A DNA stretch of 64,000 nucleotides from Bacteroidota bacterium (GTDB taxonomy: Bacteria > Bacteroidota > Bacteroidia > 2-12-FULL-35-15), in contig JAQZBR010000010.1 of assembly GCA_029237775.1 (NCBI GenBank), forward strand, positions 19,535 to 83,534, given 5' to 3'. Numbering within the stretch: position 1 is the stretch's first letter; every line of letters starts with the position of its first letter. Below, in pieces: positions 52,944-64,000 of this stretch. Made by a program: the position numbers and the translations under genes. The notes below the pieces were generated by a model, which saw nothing but the letters and a program-made list of their open reading frames with translations, was not told the origin of the DNA and ran no database searches.

Positions 52944-53813
52944 ATGTTCAAATCAATCGGTTCAATTCTGCTTGTTCTAACAAGCTTGTCAGGCATTGGG
53001 CAAGAAGTGAATGCAACCGCTAAAGCACTTAATAAAGGCGTTCCGGGTAAAGATCTGATCATCGAGATTTCTGTAACAAAACCCAGTGTAGATGGTTTCA
53101 TGAAATATTTCCAGGAGCTTCCTGCAGGCTACTCTGCTGAAGTGCTCGATTGTAAAGGCTGTGATTTTAAGTATGCCGATAATGGCGCTAAAGCAATCTG
53201 GGTAACACCTCCTTCTGCTGACCAATTTGTAATGACTTACAAGATCATTGTTCCTTCTGAAGCAAAAACACCGCTTTCGATCGGGGGTAAATTTTCTTAT
53301 GTAGTGGGAAATGAAAGAAAGATTTTCGAAATAAGTCCGCAGGTCATTGACTTCGGACAAACAGCTCCATCAACGAAAACTCCGGAGTCTGAACCTGTAA
53401 AAGAAACTGTGGCTGAGCAAAAATCAGAACCCGTTAAAACAGAACCTGTAGCTGAACAAAAACCCCTTGTCGCTGAGAAGAAAGAAGTTCCTGCCGAAAA
53501 ACCAAAACCAGCTGAAGTAAAAAAAGAAACACCTGTCATAACAACTCCCGTAAATAAAGCGCCTGTCTCGGCTGCAGCATCTGCCACTGCAGGAAAAACC
53601 TACCGCGTTCAGATCGGAGCATTCCAGCAAAAACCGCAGATCACTGGCGTTTCTCAGCTCACAACAGTGTTACTTGATAACGGCATGACAAAGTATTTCA
53701 GCGGTAATTTTAAAACGTATGAAGAAGCTAAAAAGCGAAAAGAAGAATTAAAGGGGAAAGGATTTCCGGGGGCGTTCATCGTGAGCTTTGAGAATGGGAA
53801 AATAGTGAAGTAG
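52944..53813 (+). CDS. Secreted protein with SPOR-like C-terminal domain
   Basis: 289 residues with signal peptide (1-~19). An Ig-like beta domain (~22-145, VEISVTKPSVDGFMKYFQE-type strands) is followed by a long P/E/K-rich linker (~148-212, repeated EPVKxE/AEQKP units) and a SPOR-like fold (~215-289, TYRVQIGAFQQKPQI, YFSGNFKTYEEAKKRKEEL). SPOR domains bind denuded septal peptidoglycan, so a division role is plausible. A TAATTTTG box lies 22 bp upstream. Confidence 0.82.
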   Translation: MFKSIGSILLVLTSLSGIGQEVNATAKALNKGVPGKDLIIEISVTKPSVDGFMKYFQELPAGYSAEVLDCKGCDFKYADNGAKAIWVTPPSADQFVMTYKIIVPSEAKTPLSIGGKFSYVVGNERKIFEISPQVIDFGQTAPSTKTPESEPVKETVAEQKSEPVKTEPVAEQKPLVAEKKEVPAEKPKPAEVKKETPVITTPVNKAPVSAAASATAGKTYRVQIGAFQQKPQITGVSQLTTVLLDNGMTKYFSGNFKTYEEAKKRKEELKGKGFPGAFIVSFENGKIVK

Positions 53814-53825
53814 TCGCGAGCTCCT

Positions 53826-53980
53826 TTTTTACCACAAAAAGGTTTTACCACGAAGACGCAAAGGCGCAAAGTGTTTTACCACTAAGGCCGCTTAGTCTTT
53901 TACCACCAATCGCGAAGCGATAATCTTTTCTACTAACGCACTAAGAGCATTAAGTTTTTTTTACCGCCAATACGCAAAGT
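53826..53980. repeat. Cluster of degenerate CACGAAGACGCAAAGG-type repeats
   Basis: TTTTACCACGAAGACGCAAAGG, ACCACTAAGGCCGC, ACCACCAATCGCGAAGCG, TACTAACGCACTAAGAGC and ACCGCCAATACGCAAAG in succession, all starting with a TTTTACCAC-like lead. An inverted piece (CTTTGCGCCTTTGCGTC) is at 54162-54178. They fill most of the gap 53814-54204. Confidence 0.6.
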
Positions 53981-54060
53981 ATATTTTTTGACCAGTAGTT
54001 TGAATGATGTCTGGTAACTGAACTAATAATCGGGTAATTAATTGTAACATATAAAAACAA

Positions 54061-54090
54061 AAAATGCACGAAAAAATTCGTGCATTTTTT
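54061..54090. terminator. Bidirectional terminator
   Basis: AAAATGCACGAA (54061-54072), AAAA, TTCGTGCATTTT (54077-54088), then TT and T-rich; A-rich upstream. It can end the rightward SPOR gene transcript and the leftward C1 peptidase transcript. Confidence 0.85.
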
Positions 54091-54160
54091 TATACATTAA
54101 TTTAACCGGAATTAAGTTCTGTGTTACCAAACACGAAAGAGGCAGTATTCAGATCATTCT

Positions 54161-54190
54161 TTCTTTGCGCCTTTGCGTCTTTGCGGTTAA
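54161..54190. repeat. Inverted copy of the GACGCAAAGGCGCAAAG repeat
   Basis: TTCTTTGCGCCTTTGCGTCT, then TTGCGGTTAA. Reverse complement of the 53849-53872 repeat. It lies 15 bp after the C1 peptidase stop. Confidence 0.65.
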
Positions 54191-54204
54191 TTATTTTTTT
54201 AATC

Positions 54205-55374
54205 TTACATCCCCAACTTCTTCGCGATCTCCTTCTTCAAGCCATCCTTATGCATCATGATCGAAGTAGTTTTGTATTTCACAAACTCTTCTGAAGCGTA
54301 AAAATATCCATCGCAATCATTGTTCTTTACTCCCCAAGAGTTCTTCACCACATAGTATTTCGCTCCATTCTGATCCTTTACAATTCCTACAATGTGCATC
54401 CCATGATCATCCTGAGTTTCAAAATTGTCAAATGCTTCCTGGCGCATTTCCTGCGTTACCTTGATCTGTTTTCCGGGAGTAAGGATAACTGAATCCATCT
54501 TTTCCTTCTTGATATCCGTCCAGTCAACATCAGGAACAACAGCTACACCATTCTTAAAAGAGAAACCTTTTTCGCTGACATCCGATCCCCATGCAACTGA
54601 GTATCCGTTCATGATCGCATTATCAAGCGCTTCTATCATCTCATCAAGCGGTAAATTATAAACCTGATCCGCAGCCCAGTTATCAGGAACTTCTAAAACG
54701 AATTTCTGATAGAATGGATGGTGTTTAAATGATGAAAGCTCAACATAGTTATTCACGTTCAAGCCAAGCATATCCCTGAAAGATGCAGGTGTATATGATT
54801 TTCCTTCGTAGGTAAATGTTTTAGGAACCGAACCAAGGTATGCGTCCAGCACTCCGTTAAAAGCTTTCTTCCAGGCAACACCCGGCTTAGTACTTTTCAC
54901 GACTGTTTCAACCATGTTCTTCGCTACAGCATCAAGCTCTGTATGATTAACTCTTCTAACTCCGTTCACATCTTTCTCACCATTTCCGAATCCGGAATAA
55001 ACCGATTGAGGAACAAGTCCTGAATCTTTCACTACCTGTAACACGTCATGAAAAGCCCCGCCTTCACCGAAGTTTACTGTTCCATGCATGCGCACATATT
55101 TATCAGCCTTCATGTTGTAAGCTGTATGCACGATGAACATTTCTGATAAATTCATCTTTGGTTTTCCCATACGGATCATTTCCGATTCAAGGAATGACAA
55201 GGAAGAGAATGTCCAGCATGTACCTGATTGTCCCTGATCCTGAACTGCATTTGCTTCAAGATTTTTAACGACAGTGAATTTATAATTTCCGTCCTTTTTA
55301 TTTGTCAATGTTTGTGCGCTTAAAGCAGAAGTCATAACAACTGCCGCAGAAAGCATAAGCGATTTTTTAATCAT
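54205..55374 (-). CDS. Secreted C1B-family cysteine peptidase (bleomycin hydrolase/PepC-like)
   Basis: 389 residues with signal peptide (1-20). Papain-type catalytic residues: Cys53 (QGQSGTCWTFS), His327 (DDHGMHIVGI) and Asn345 (VVKNSWG). The long middle part (~60-320) with MNLSEMFIVHTAYNMKADKYVR and VPDNWAADQVYNLPLDEMIE matches aminopeptidase C/bleomycin hydrolase rather than classical papain. Periplasmic or exported, unlike cytosolic PepC. The C-terminus (KKLGM) is an extension of a few residues beyond the usual PepC end. Confidence 0.9.
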   Translation of the reverse strand: MIKKSLMLSAAVVMTSALSAQTLTNKKDGNYKFTVVKNLEANAVQDQGQSGTCWTFSSLSFLESEMIRMGKPKMNLSEMFIVHTAYNMKADKYVRMHGTVNFGEGGAFHDVLQVVKDSGLVPQSVYSGFGNGEKDVNGVRRVNHTELDAVAKNMVETVVKSTKPGVAWKKAFNGVLDAYLGSVPKTFTYEGKSYTPASFRDMLGLNVNNYVELSSFKHHPFYQKFVLEVPDNWAADQVYNLPLDEMIEALDNAIMNGYSVAWGSDVSEKGFSFKNGVAVVPDVDWTDIKKEKMDSVILTPGKQIKVTQEMRQEAFDNFETQDDHGMHIVGIVKDQNGAKYYVVKNSWGVKNNDCDGYFYASEEFVKYKTTSIMMHKDGLKKEIAKKLGM

Positions 55375-55480
55375 TTTCTGAGAGATTTTATTTGTACTAA
55401 GATGTAGAATATTTCTGTGTATTGAGAGGGTATTTGATGAGCGGTGAAAGTTCAGTTTTAATGGTGTGAAATCCCCGAAT

Positions 55481-55510
55481 AAGATCCATTCGCGATGCTC
55501 AGGATGACAA
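55481..55510. repeat. Degenerate GATCCATTC...GCTCAGGATGACA repeat
   Basis: AAGATCCATTCGCGATGCTC, then AGGATGACAA. Copy of 43641-43669 family. It lies in the 263-bp gap 55375-55637, which otherwise shows nothing I can name. Confidence 0.55.
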
Positions 55511-55637
55511 CGTTTCAGTTTTAAATTCTAAAATTAACAGAATCCTCGTATAGCAAAAGTTATAATGAAATAACATTCAACGCAACATGCAGCACACACA
55601 GAACAGTCAAACCACAAACTTGAAACTTGAAACTATT

Positions 55638-55952
55638 TTACGCCTGTGCTGTCGGACCGCCAAAGTTCATCGGCAACACATTCGGCATGTCGGTGTCTTT
55701 TATTTGGCCGTGAGTCTGTTCGAATTTTTTAATATTATCATTCAATGCTTTCATCAATCGTTTCGCGTGCTGAGGAGTTAAAACAATACGTGATTTTACT
55801 TTTGCTTTCGGCACCCCGGGCATCATCTTGATAAAATCAAGAACGAATTCTGAATTTGAATGAGTGATGATCGCGAGGTTTGAATAAATTCCTTCAGCGA
55901 TCTCTTCGCTTAACTCTATGTTGATCTGGTTTGGGTTCTGTTGTTCTTCCAT
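55638..55952 (-). CDS. DUF3467 protein
   Basis: 104 residues, cytosolic. DUF3467 blocks: INIELSEEIAEGIYSNLAII, HSNSEFVLDFIKMMPG, KVKSRIVLTPQHAKRLMKAL. A small conserved protein often encoded downstream of rpoC in Bacteroidota; function unknown. The rpoC terminator lies between, so it likely has its own promoter. Confidence 0.9.
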   Translation of the reverse strand: MEEQQNPNQINIELSEEIAEGIYSNLAIITHSNSEFVLDFIKMMPGVPKAKVKSRIVLTPQHAKRLMKALNDNIKKFEQTHGQIKDTDMPNVLPMNFGGPTAQA

Positions 55953-56020
55953 GATATTTTTGTTAGGATGCTAAAGATAATGAATTACGCCTATCTATTG
56001 AATTATACTTTGCTTGCCAC

Positions 56021-56250
56021 AAGATTCACAGATTTCTTACGTAATTAAATTAATGCAAATTTTACCGTGTTGCGATTATGATTCCTTGTGAGAGTCAACA
56101 GTAATTATAAACTATATCCGGGTCAACCGCAGATTAACAGATTTCTTACGCCTTAATTTAATGCAGTTAATCACACAATTATGATTAGTACGTGACTCAC
56201 TATTAATACAAACGGTGTTGAGCTTGCCTCAGATTACCAGGTTTATTTAG
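56021..56250. repeat. Two to three direct copies of a CAGATTAACAGATTTCTTACG repeat
   Basis: AGATTCACAGATTTCTTACG (56022-) and AGATTAACAGATTTCTTACG (56131-) start two ~80-bp copies with matching later blocks (AATTTAATGCA, ATTATGATT, GTGACTCA-type ends); a third short piece AGATTACCAGGTTTA is at 56231. It fills most of the 435-bp gap between DUF3467 and rpoC (55953-56387). Confidence 0.7.
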
Positions 56251-56298
56251 CATTAGATTAACCCAGATTTATCGCAAAGCGATAAGATTCTAACATAA

Positions 56299-56328
56299 AA
56301 AAGGGACAACATTTCTGTTGTCCCTTTT
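56299..56328 (-). terminator. Terminator of the rpoBC operon
   Basis: AAAAGGGACAAC (56299-56310), ATTTCT, GTTGTCCCTTTT (56317-56328). On the minus strand the 12-bp stem is followed by a short T-rich run. It lies 60 bp after the rpoC stop. Confidence 0.85.
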
Positions 56329-56387
56329 AACTATTGCTTTTCTAACACACACAGATTCGTACATTCGTACAAATTCGTATTCGTAGC

Positions 56388-59300
56388 TTAAGCTTCTTCT
56401 TCTTCCATAGCTTCTTTTTTCGAAGCCATCAAACGGTCGTACTCTTCCTGTGAACCAACGATCATCTTTTCGTAAGTTCTCAGTCCTGTTCCTGCCGGAA
56501 TCAAATGTCCAACGATTACGTTTTCTTTCAATCCTGACAAGTCGTCTACTTTTCCGCTTACAGCTGCTTCGTTCAACACTTTCGTAGTTTCCTGGAAAGA
56601 CGCTGCGCTCATGAAGCTGTTTGTCTGTAAAGACGCACGTGTGATACCCTGAAGGATCTGTTGTGATGTAGCCGGAATTGCTTCACGGGCTTCGATCGGT
56701 TTCATATCCTTACGCTTCAATGATGAATTCTCATCACGTAAACGTCTTGCAGTGATGATCTGACCTGCTTTGAACAATGTAGAATCACCCGGATCAACGA
56801 TAATTACCTTAGCGTATAATGAGTCATTCTCTTTCATGAACTCTGATTTGTTCACTAATTGTTTTTCAAGGAAGATTGTATCACCTGCTTCGCTGATGTC
56901 TACTTTACGCATCATCTGACGAACGATAACCTCGAAGTGTTTATCATTGATCTTCACACCCTGTAAACGGTAAACCTCTTGTACCTCATTTACCAGGTAC
57001 TCCTGAACAGCTGTTGGCCCTTTGATAGCAAGGATATCACTTGGAGTGATAGCACCGTCTGACAATGGCTCACCTGCACGGATGAAGTCATTTTCCTGAA
57101 CAAGGATATGTTTTGATAAAGCAACAAGGTATGTTTTCTTCTCACCTGTTCTTGATTCAACATGAACCTCACGGTTACCACGTTTGATCTTACCAAATGA
57201 TACGATACCATCGATCTCAGATACTACAGCCGGATTACTTGGATTACGAGCCTCGAACAACTCAGTAACACGTGGTAAACCTCCTGTGATATCCCCTGTT
57301 TTTCCTGCAGTACGCGGGATCTTGACAAGGATCTGACCAGCATCAATTTTCGCATTGTCGTTCACGATTACGTGCGCTCCAACCGGAATGTTGTATGTAC
57401 GTAATATCTCTTTATTCGCTGCAATTTTGATAGCAGGGTTCTTCGATTTATCACGACTTTCAACGATAACTTTTTCCTTGAATCCTGTCTGCTCATCTGA
57501 TTCTTCGCGGAAAGTAACACCTTCTTCGATATTTTCGAATTCGATCTTACCTGCAAATTCTGAAACAATAACAGCATTGTATGGATCCCAGTCACAGATA
57601 AGGTCGCCCTTTTTAACTTTCGATTGATCCTGAATGTATACCTGTGAACCGTAAGGGATATTAGCAGTTGTTAAAACAATTTTTGTATTAGCATCAATGA
57701 TACGCATCTCTGCAGAACGGCCGATAACAACATCAACAACTTTTCCGTCAGGATTTTTACGCTTCACTGTTTTTAATTCATCCACTTCGATGATACCATC
57801 GTATTTGGATTCTAATTTAGATGATGCAGCAGTGTTAGATGCAGTACCACCCACGTGGAATGTACGAAGTGTTAACTGTGTACCCGGCTCACCGATCGAC
57901 TGTGCAGCAATTACACCTACAGCCTCACCGCGTTGAACCATACGTCCTGTTGCCAGGTTACGTCCGTAACATTTTGAACAAACACCGTTTTTGCTTTCGC
58001 AAGTTAACACCGAACGGATCTCAACTGCTTCGATAGGAGACTCTGCAATGATTTTTGCGTAGTCTTCTTTCACCTCTTCACCTGCACCGATGATCAGATC
58101 ACCTGTTAACGGATTATATACATTGTGAACTGTTGTTCTACCGATAACGCGGTCATACAACGATTCAACAACCTCATCATTTTTCTTTAATGCTGTTGCA
58201 ACAAGACCGCGAAGTGTTCCGCAATCTTCAATAGTGATGATCACATCCTGAGCAACGTCAACCAACCTACGTGTTAAGTAACCTGCATCGGCAGTCTTTA
58301 ACGCTGTATCGGCAAGACCTTTACGCGCACCGTGGGTTGAGATAAAGTACTCAAGGATCGAAAGACCTTCTTTAAAGTTAGAGATGATCGGGTTCTCGAT
58401 GATCTCTCCACCACCTGCACCTTTTTGCGGCTTCGCCATCAATCCACGCATACCGCCTAACTGACGGATCTGCTCTTTGGATCCACGGGCACCGGAATCA
58501 AGCATCATGTATACCGGGTTGAAACCCTGACGGTCGTTTGTCAGTGTATTCAATACTTTCGCAGTGATACGTGAGTTGGTATGTGTCCAGATATCAATGA
58601 TCTGATTGTAACGCTCGTTGTTGGTAATGAAACCCATGTTGTAGTTAGAAACCACTTCATCAACCTGTGTGTTAGCATCAGCGATCATTTTATCTTTATC
58701 CTCAGGAACCATTACGTCACCTAAGTTAAATGATAAACCTCCGCGGAATGCGCTCATGAAACCAAGTGTCTTCATATCGTCAAGGAACTTAGCTGTTTTA
58801 GCCATACCAGTTTCTTTAACGATAGTTCCGATGATATCACGTAACGATTTCTTAGTTAAAAGTTCATTGATGAAACCTACTTCTTTAGGTACAACCTGAT
58901 TGAACAGGATACGACCTACAGTAGTCTCAACAAGCTTATTCACCATTTTATCGCCATCTTTTACCTGCAGACGAACTTTCACCCATGCATGCAGATCAAC
59001 GCGTTTTTCATTGTATGCGATGATCGTTTCTTCAGGAGAATAGAATGTTAATCCCTCACCTTTAACAACTTCATCTTTTGTATTTTTCTTCCCTTTGGTC
59101 ATGTAGTACAGACCAAGCACCATGTCCTGGGAAGGAACCGTTACCGGTGCACCGTTCGCAGGGTTAAGGATGTTATGGGAAGCAAGCATTAACAATTGCG
59201 CCTCGAGGATTGCAGCATGTCCCAATGGAACGTGAACCGCCATCTGATCCCCATCGAAATCGGCATTGAAGGCCGTACAGGTCAATGGGTGCAACTGGAT

Positions 59301-60581
59301 CGCTTTTCCTTCGATAAGTTTCGGCTGGAAAGCCTGGATACCTAATCTGTGTAGTGTCGGAGCACGATTCAAAAGAACCGGATGTCCTTTCAATACGTTC
59401 TCTAAAATATCCCAAACGATAGGCTCTTTTTTATCAACTATTTTCTTGGCAGATTTTACAGTTTTAACAACACCACGCTCGATCATCTTACGGATGATGA
59501 ATGGCTTGAATAACTCTGCTGCCATATCTTTTGGCAATCCGCACTCATGTAATTTTAATTCAGGACCAACGACAATTACCGAACGTGCAGAATAATCGAC
59601 ACGCTTACCAAGTAAGTTCTGACGGAAACGGCCTTGTTTACCTTTTAATGAATCAGAAAGAGATTTTAATGCTCTGTTTGATTCCGTTTTAACAGCATTT
59701 GATTTACGTGAGTTGTCGAACAATGAATCAACAGCCTCCTGTAACATACGCTTCTCGTTACGTAAGATAACTTCAGGAGCTTTGATCTCGATCAAACGCT
59801 TCAAACGGTTGTTACGGATAATAACACGTCTGTAAAGGTCATTCAAATCCGAAGTTGCGAAACGGCCACCATCCAATGGAACGAGTGGACGCAATTCCGG
59901 TGGAATAACCGGTACAATTTTCACGATCATCCACTCAGGGCGGTTCTCAACGTGATCATTTGCATGACGGAAACCTTCAACAACCTGAAGACGCTTTAAC
60001 GCCTCATTCTTACGCTGCTGAGATGTTTCTGTGTTTGCTTTGTTACGAAGATCAAATGATAATGAATCAAGATCCACACGGCTTAAAAGCGCTTGTAACG
60101 CTTCAGCACCCATCTTAGCGATGAATTTGTTAGGATCGTTATCATCAAGATACTGATTGTCTTTCGGCAATGTATCAAGGATGTTCAAGTATTCTTCTTC
60201 TGATAAGAAATCAAGATAATTGATTCCGTCAGCAGCTTTAACACCAGCATTTACTACTACATAACGCTCGTAGTAAATGATCATGTCTAATTTTTTTGTT
60301 GGTAAACCCAACAGGTAACCTATTTTATTTGGTAAAGATTTGAAATACCAGATATGAGCAACAGGCACAACTAAGTTGATGTGTCCCATTCTCTCTCTAC
60401 GTACTTTTTTCTCAGTTACTTCAACACCACAACGGTCACACACAATTCCTTTGTAACGGATACGCTTATATTTACCGCAAGCACACTCCCAGTCTTTAAC
60501 CGGTCCAAAAATTCTCTCACAGAACAATCCGCCCATTTCAGGCTTGTAAGTTCTGTAGTTGATGGTTTCTGGTTTTACCAC
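56388..60581 (-). CDS. rpoC: DNA-directed RNA polymerase subunit beta'
   Basis: At least 1397 residues, using an in-frame GTG at 60579-60581. Landmarks: zinc site [20 protein letters not shown], the active-site [29 protein letters not shown] (second zinc region upstream), and an acidic C-terminus (EEEEA). The conserved N-terminus ([20 protein letters not shown]) continues in frame above this GTG, so the true start is further upstream; no ATG, GTG or TTG exists there (see 60582-60692). RNAP beta' forms the active site with beta. Full-length otherwise. Confidence 0.93.
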   Translation of the reverse strand: MVKPETINYRTYKPEMGGLFCERIFGPVKDWECACGKYKRIRYKGIVCDRCGVEVTEKKVRRERMGHINLVVPVAHIWYFKSLPNKIGYLLGLPTKKLDMIIYYERYVVVNAGVKAADGINYLDFLSEEEYLNILDTLPKDNQYLDDNDPNKFIAKMGAEALQALLSRVDLDSLSFDLRNKANTETSQQRKNEALKRLQVVEGFRHANDHVENRPEWMIVKIVPVIPPELRPLVPLDGGRFATSDLNDLYRRVIIRNNRLKRLIEIKAPEVILRNEKRMLQEAVDSLFDNSRKSNAVKTESNRALKSLSDSLKGKQGRFRQNLLGKRVDYSARSVIVVGPELKLHECGLPKDMAAELFKPFIIRKMIERGVVKTVKSAKKIVDKKEPIVWDILENVLKGHPVLLNRAPTLHRLGIQAFQPKLIEGKAIQLHPLTCTAFNADFDGDQMAVHVPLGHAAILEAQLLMLASHNILNPANGAPVTVPSQDMVLGLYYMTKGKKNTKDEVVKGEGLTFYSPEETIIAYNEKRVDLHAWVKVRLQVKDGDKMVNKLVETTVGRILFNQVVPKEVGFINELLTKKSLRDIIGTIVKETGMAKTAKFLDDMKTLGFMSAFRGGLSFNLGDVMVPEDKDKMIADANTQVDEVVSNYNMGFITNNERYNQIIDIWTHTNSRITAKVLNTLTNDRQGFNPVYMMLDSGARGSKEQIRQLGGMRGLMAKPQKGAGGGEIIENPIISNFKEGLSILEYFISTHGARKGLADTALKTADAGYLTRRLVDVAQDVIITIEDCGTLRGLVATALKKNDEVVESLYDRVIGRTTVHNVYNPLTGDLIIGAGEEVKEDYAKIIAESPIEAVEIRSVLTCESKNGVCSKCYGRNLATGRMVQRGEAVGVIAAQSIGEPGTQLTLRTFHVGGTASNTAASSKLESKYDGIIEVDELKTVKRKNPDGKVVDVVIGRSAEMRIIDANTKIVLTTANIPYGSQVYIQDQSKVKKGDLICDWDPYNAVIVSEFAGKIEFENIEEGVTFREESDEQTGFKEKVIVESRDKSKNPAIKIAANKEILRTYNIPVGAHVIVNDNAKIDAGQILVKIPRTAGKTGDITGGLPRVTELFEARNPSNPAVVSEIDGIVSFGKIKRGNREVHVESRTGEKKTYLVALSKHILVQENDFIRAGEPLSDGAITPSDILAIKGPTAVQEYLVNEVQEVYRLQGVKINDKHFEVIVRQMMRKVDISEAGDTIFLEKQLVNKSEFMKENDSLYAKVIIVDPGDSTLFKAGQIITARRLRDENSSLKRKDMKPIEAREAIPATSQQILQGITRASLQTNSFMSAASFQETTKVLNEAAVSGKVDDLSGLKENVIVGHLIPAGTGLRTYEKMIVGSQEEYDRLMASKKEAMEEEEA

Positions 60582-61828
<1,247 letters not shown>

Positions 61829-61832
<4 letters not shown>

Positions 61833-64000
61833 CGAGGCATCTTTAACGTCACCGGCTTTGTCACCAAAGATCGCGCGTAAAAGTTTTTCTTCCGGAGAAG
61901 GATCTGTTTCACCTTTCGGAGTGATTTTTCCGATAAGGATATCACCTTCTTTAACGTCAGCACCGATACGGATCCTTTCTTAACGATCGGTTTTAAGTTG
62001 ATACAAGTGCTCTGATTCGTTTTACGGAATTTCGTTAACTGGTAATGTTTGATATCTTCATCGAAGCTGATCAAACGATCTTCATCCGTACGATTGTAAC
62101 GGATAACAATTTCGTTAGCATCAACATACTCAACAACACCTTCGCCTTCAGCATTAACTAACACACGGGAATCGCGTGCTACCAATGGCTCAAGACCTGT
62201 TCCAACGATAGGAGCTTCAGGGCGCAATAAAGGTACTGCCTGACGCTGCATGTTAGAACCCATCAGGGCACGGTTAGCATCATCATGCTCCAAGAACGGA
62301 ATCAATGATGCCGCGATAGATGCGATCTGATTTGGAGCAACGTCCATCAACTGTAATTTCTCAGGTTCTACAACCGGGAAATCACCTTCGTAACGTGCTT
62401 TTACTTTTGCTTCTTTGAAATTACCTTTTGCATCAACCGGTGCGTTTGCCTGAGCAATGGTTTTAGAATCTTCTTCTTCTGCGCTTAAGTAAGTAACAGA
62501 TTTTTCGATATCTACTTTACCATTTTTCACGGTCATGTATGGAGTTTCAATAAAACCTAATTTATTGATCTTCGCGAATACACAAAGTGAAGAGATAAGT
62601 CCGATGTTCGGTCCCTCAGGAGTTTCGATCGTACAAAGGCGTCCGTAGTGAGTGTAGTGAACGTCACGTACCTCAAAACCTGCGCGCTCGCGGGAAAGAC
62701 CTCCAGGCCCGAGTGCGGAGAGCCTACGCTTGTGCGTAATCTCTGCAAGCGGATTCGTTTGATCCATGAACTGTGATAACTGATTTGTTCCGAAGAACGA
62801 GTTGATCACAGAAGACAATGTTTTCGCGTTGATAAGATCTGTTGGCGTGAACACCTCGTTATCACGAACGTTCATACGCTCACGGATGGTACGGGCCATA
62901 CGTGCAAGACCTACACCAAACTGAGAGTACAATTGTTCTCCAACTGTACGAACACGTCTGTTGCTCAAGTGATCGATATCATCCACATCCGCTTTCGAGT
63001 TAATAAGCTCGATCAGATATTTGATGATACAGATAATATCTTCCTTCGTTAATGTTTTGGTATCAGAAGGAGTATTTAAGTTTAATTTTTTGTTGATACG
63101 GTAACGACCAACTTCACCAAGGTCATAACGCTTATCAGAGAAGAATAATTTATCAATGATTCCGCGTGCTGTTTCCTCATCAGGTGGCTCAGCGTTACGT
63201 AACTGACGGTAGATATGCTCCACAGCCTCTTTTTCAGAGTTTGAAGTATCTTTTTGTAAAGTATTGTAGATGATCGCGTAGTCAGCAGAGTTAACTTCCT
63301 GTTTGTGAAGAATAACTGATTTTACGTTAGCATCAACGATCATATCAATGTGGCCGTTCTCAAGGATGGTCTCACGGTCAATGATCACTTCATTACGCTC
63401 GATCGAAACAACTTCTCCTGTATCCTCATCAACGAAATCTTCGATCCATGTTTTTAAAACACGTGCAGCAAGCTTGCGGCCTACAGCAGTTTTCAGGGCA
63501 GCTTTACTAACTTTTAATTCGTCAGCCAAGCCGAATATTTCAAGGATTTGTTTATCGCTTTCAAATCCGATAGCTCTTAATAATGTTGTTACCGGTAACT
63601 TTTTCTTACGGTCGATGTAAGCATACATTACGCTGTTGATATCGGTAGCAAACTCGATCCATGATCCTTTGAAAGGGATAACACGTGCAGAGTAAAGCTT
63701 AGTACCATTAGCGTGACGGCTTTGTCCGAAGAACACACCCGGTGAACGGTGTAACTGAGATACGATAACGCGTTCAGCTCCATTGATAACGAAAGTACCT
63801 TTTGGAGTCATGTACGGAATAGTACCTAAGTAAACGTCCTGCACGATAGTTTCGAAATCTTCGTGTTCAGGATCTGTACAATACAAACGTAACTTCGCTT
63901 TAAGCGGAACGCTGTATGTTAATCCACGCTCGATACACTCTTCAAGAGAGTAACGTGGCGGGTCAATAAAGTAATCCAGGAATTCAAGCACGAAGTTGTT
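61829..64000 (-). CDS. rpoB: rpoB, 5' fragment (N-terminus outside window)
   Basis: The frame is open at the right edge ([19 protein letters not shown]), so about the first 60-70 residues are missing. Conserved beta blocks follow: [20 protein letters not shown], the rifampicin region ([40 protein letters not shown]) and YCTDPEH-type lobe. Correct coding ends at [12 protein letters not shown] (~61973). The next 48 codons to the stop at 61829 are out of frame. Confidence 0.93.
61968..61978. other. rpoB: Deletion junction and frame break in rpoB
   Basis: On the minus strand KKG (ending at 61973) is joined to RIGADVKEG (beginning at 61970). The conserved intervening segment of ~95 residues, including the GYN[FY]EDAI block, is absent and the frame changes. 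Confidence 0.85.

Noticed and set aside
57355..59595. Several rightward open frames inside rpoC
   Set aside because: Antisense shadows of a well-conserved gene; no promoter or family pattern.
61970..61975. GGATCC (BamHI site) at the rpoB deletion junction
   Set aside because: A 6-bp site occurs by chance; nothing else indicates cloning or vector sequence.

Overview
The window is chromosomal DNA of a member of the Bacteroidota, probably an uncultured or environmental lineage. Evidence read from the sequence: proteins with C-terminal type IX secretion (T9SS) sorting domains, a PorE-like lipoprotein-type OmpA protein and a T9SS plug protein, Bacteroidota-type promoters (TTTG about 20 nt upstream of TAnnTTTG) rather than E. 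coli-type boxes, few Shine-Dalgarno sequences, three DUF1573 proteins, WG-repeat and head-GIN proteins, and an rpoB-rpoC-DUF3467 order typical of the phylum. I see no tRNA, rRNA, CRISPR array, prophage or complete insertion sequence.

Layout. 1-5.1 kb: T9SS cargo tail, TPR protein, PorE-like protein, MnmD-type tRNA methyltransferase and a cupin. 5.2-11.4 kb: an esterase and a Nudix gene, then a leftward cell-envelope cluster (lipid A acyloxyacyl hydrolase, head-GIN lipoprotein, orphan LTA-synthase-like membrane module, T9SS plug protein, ApaG). 11.5-17.1 kb: MazG and an ACP-phosphodiesterase-like gene to the right, then a leftward operon of M61 peptidase, LytS-type histidine kinase, LytTR regulator and PAP2-like phosphatase. 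17.3-27.2 kb: cyclophilin, two paralogous M23-LysM peptidases, a WG-repeat protein, a CoA-type Nudix hydrolase, an aminotransferase and three DUF1573 genes in a row. 27.3-33.1 kb: ValS and a small partner, YdcF-like protein, a PF10023-type aminopeptidase and a probable pentameric ligand-gated ion channel. 33.4-40.3 kb: a zinc alcohol dehydrogenase pair, a T9SS beta-propeller protein and the fused B12 mutase IcmF.

40.3-56.4 kb is mixed and rich in dispersed repeats. It holds a GxxExxY (PD-(D/E)XK-like) gene bracketed by inverted repeats, AIM24, TatD, TcdA, a 42-residue small protein, an AsmA-like giant, and a transposase remnant with a three-unit palindrome array of exact 31-bp period. A loose DNA-repair neighbourhood follows (PA0069 radical SAM protein, DinB, AlkX/YcaQ-like glycosylase), then a SPOR protein, a C1B peptidase and DUF3467.

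56.4-64 kb is rpoC and rpoB on the minus strand. rpoC is full length except that no ordinary start codon precedes its conserved N-terminus. rpoB is damaged twice: a perfect 16-bp tandem duplication shifts the frame near its 3' end, and about 95 residues, including the conserved active-centre segment, are missing at another frame break. As rpoB is essential, assembly error is the first explanation to test.

The points I consider most worth following are the clamp-binding-like QLELF C-terminus shared by the radical SAM protein and DinB, the periodic palindrome array, the repeat-bracketed GxxExxY gene, the ligand-gated channel, and the rpoB/rpoC lesions.
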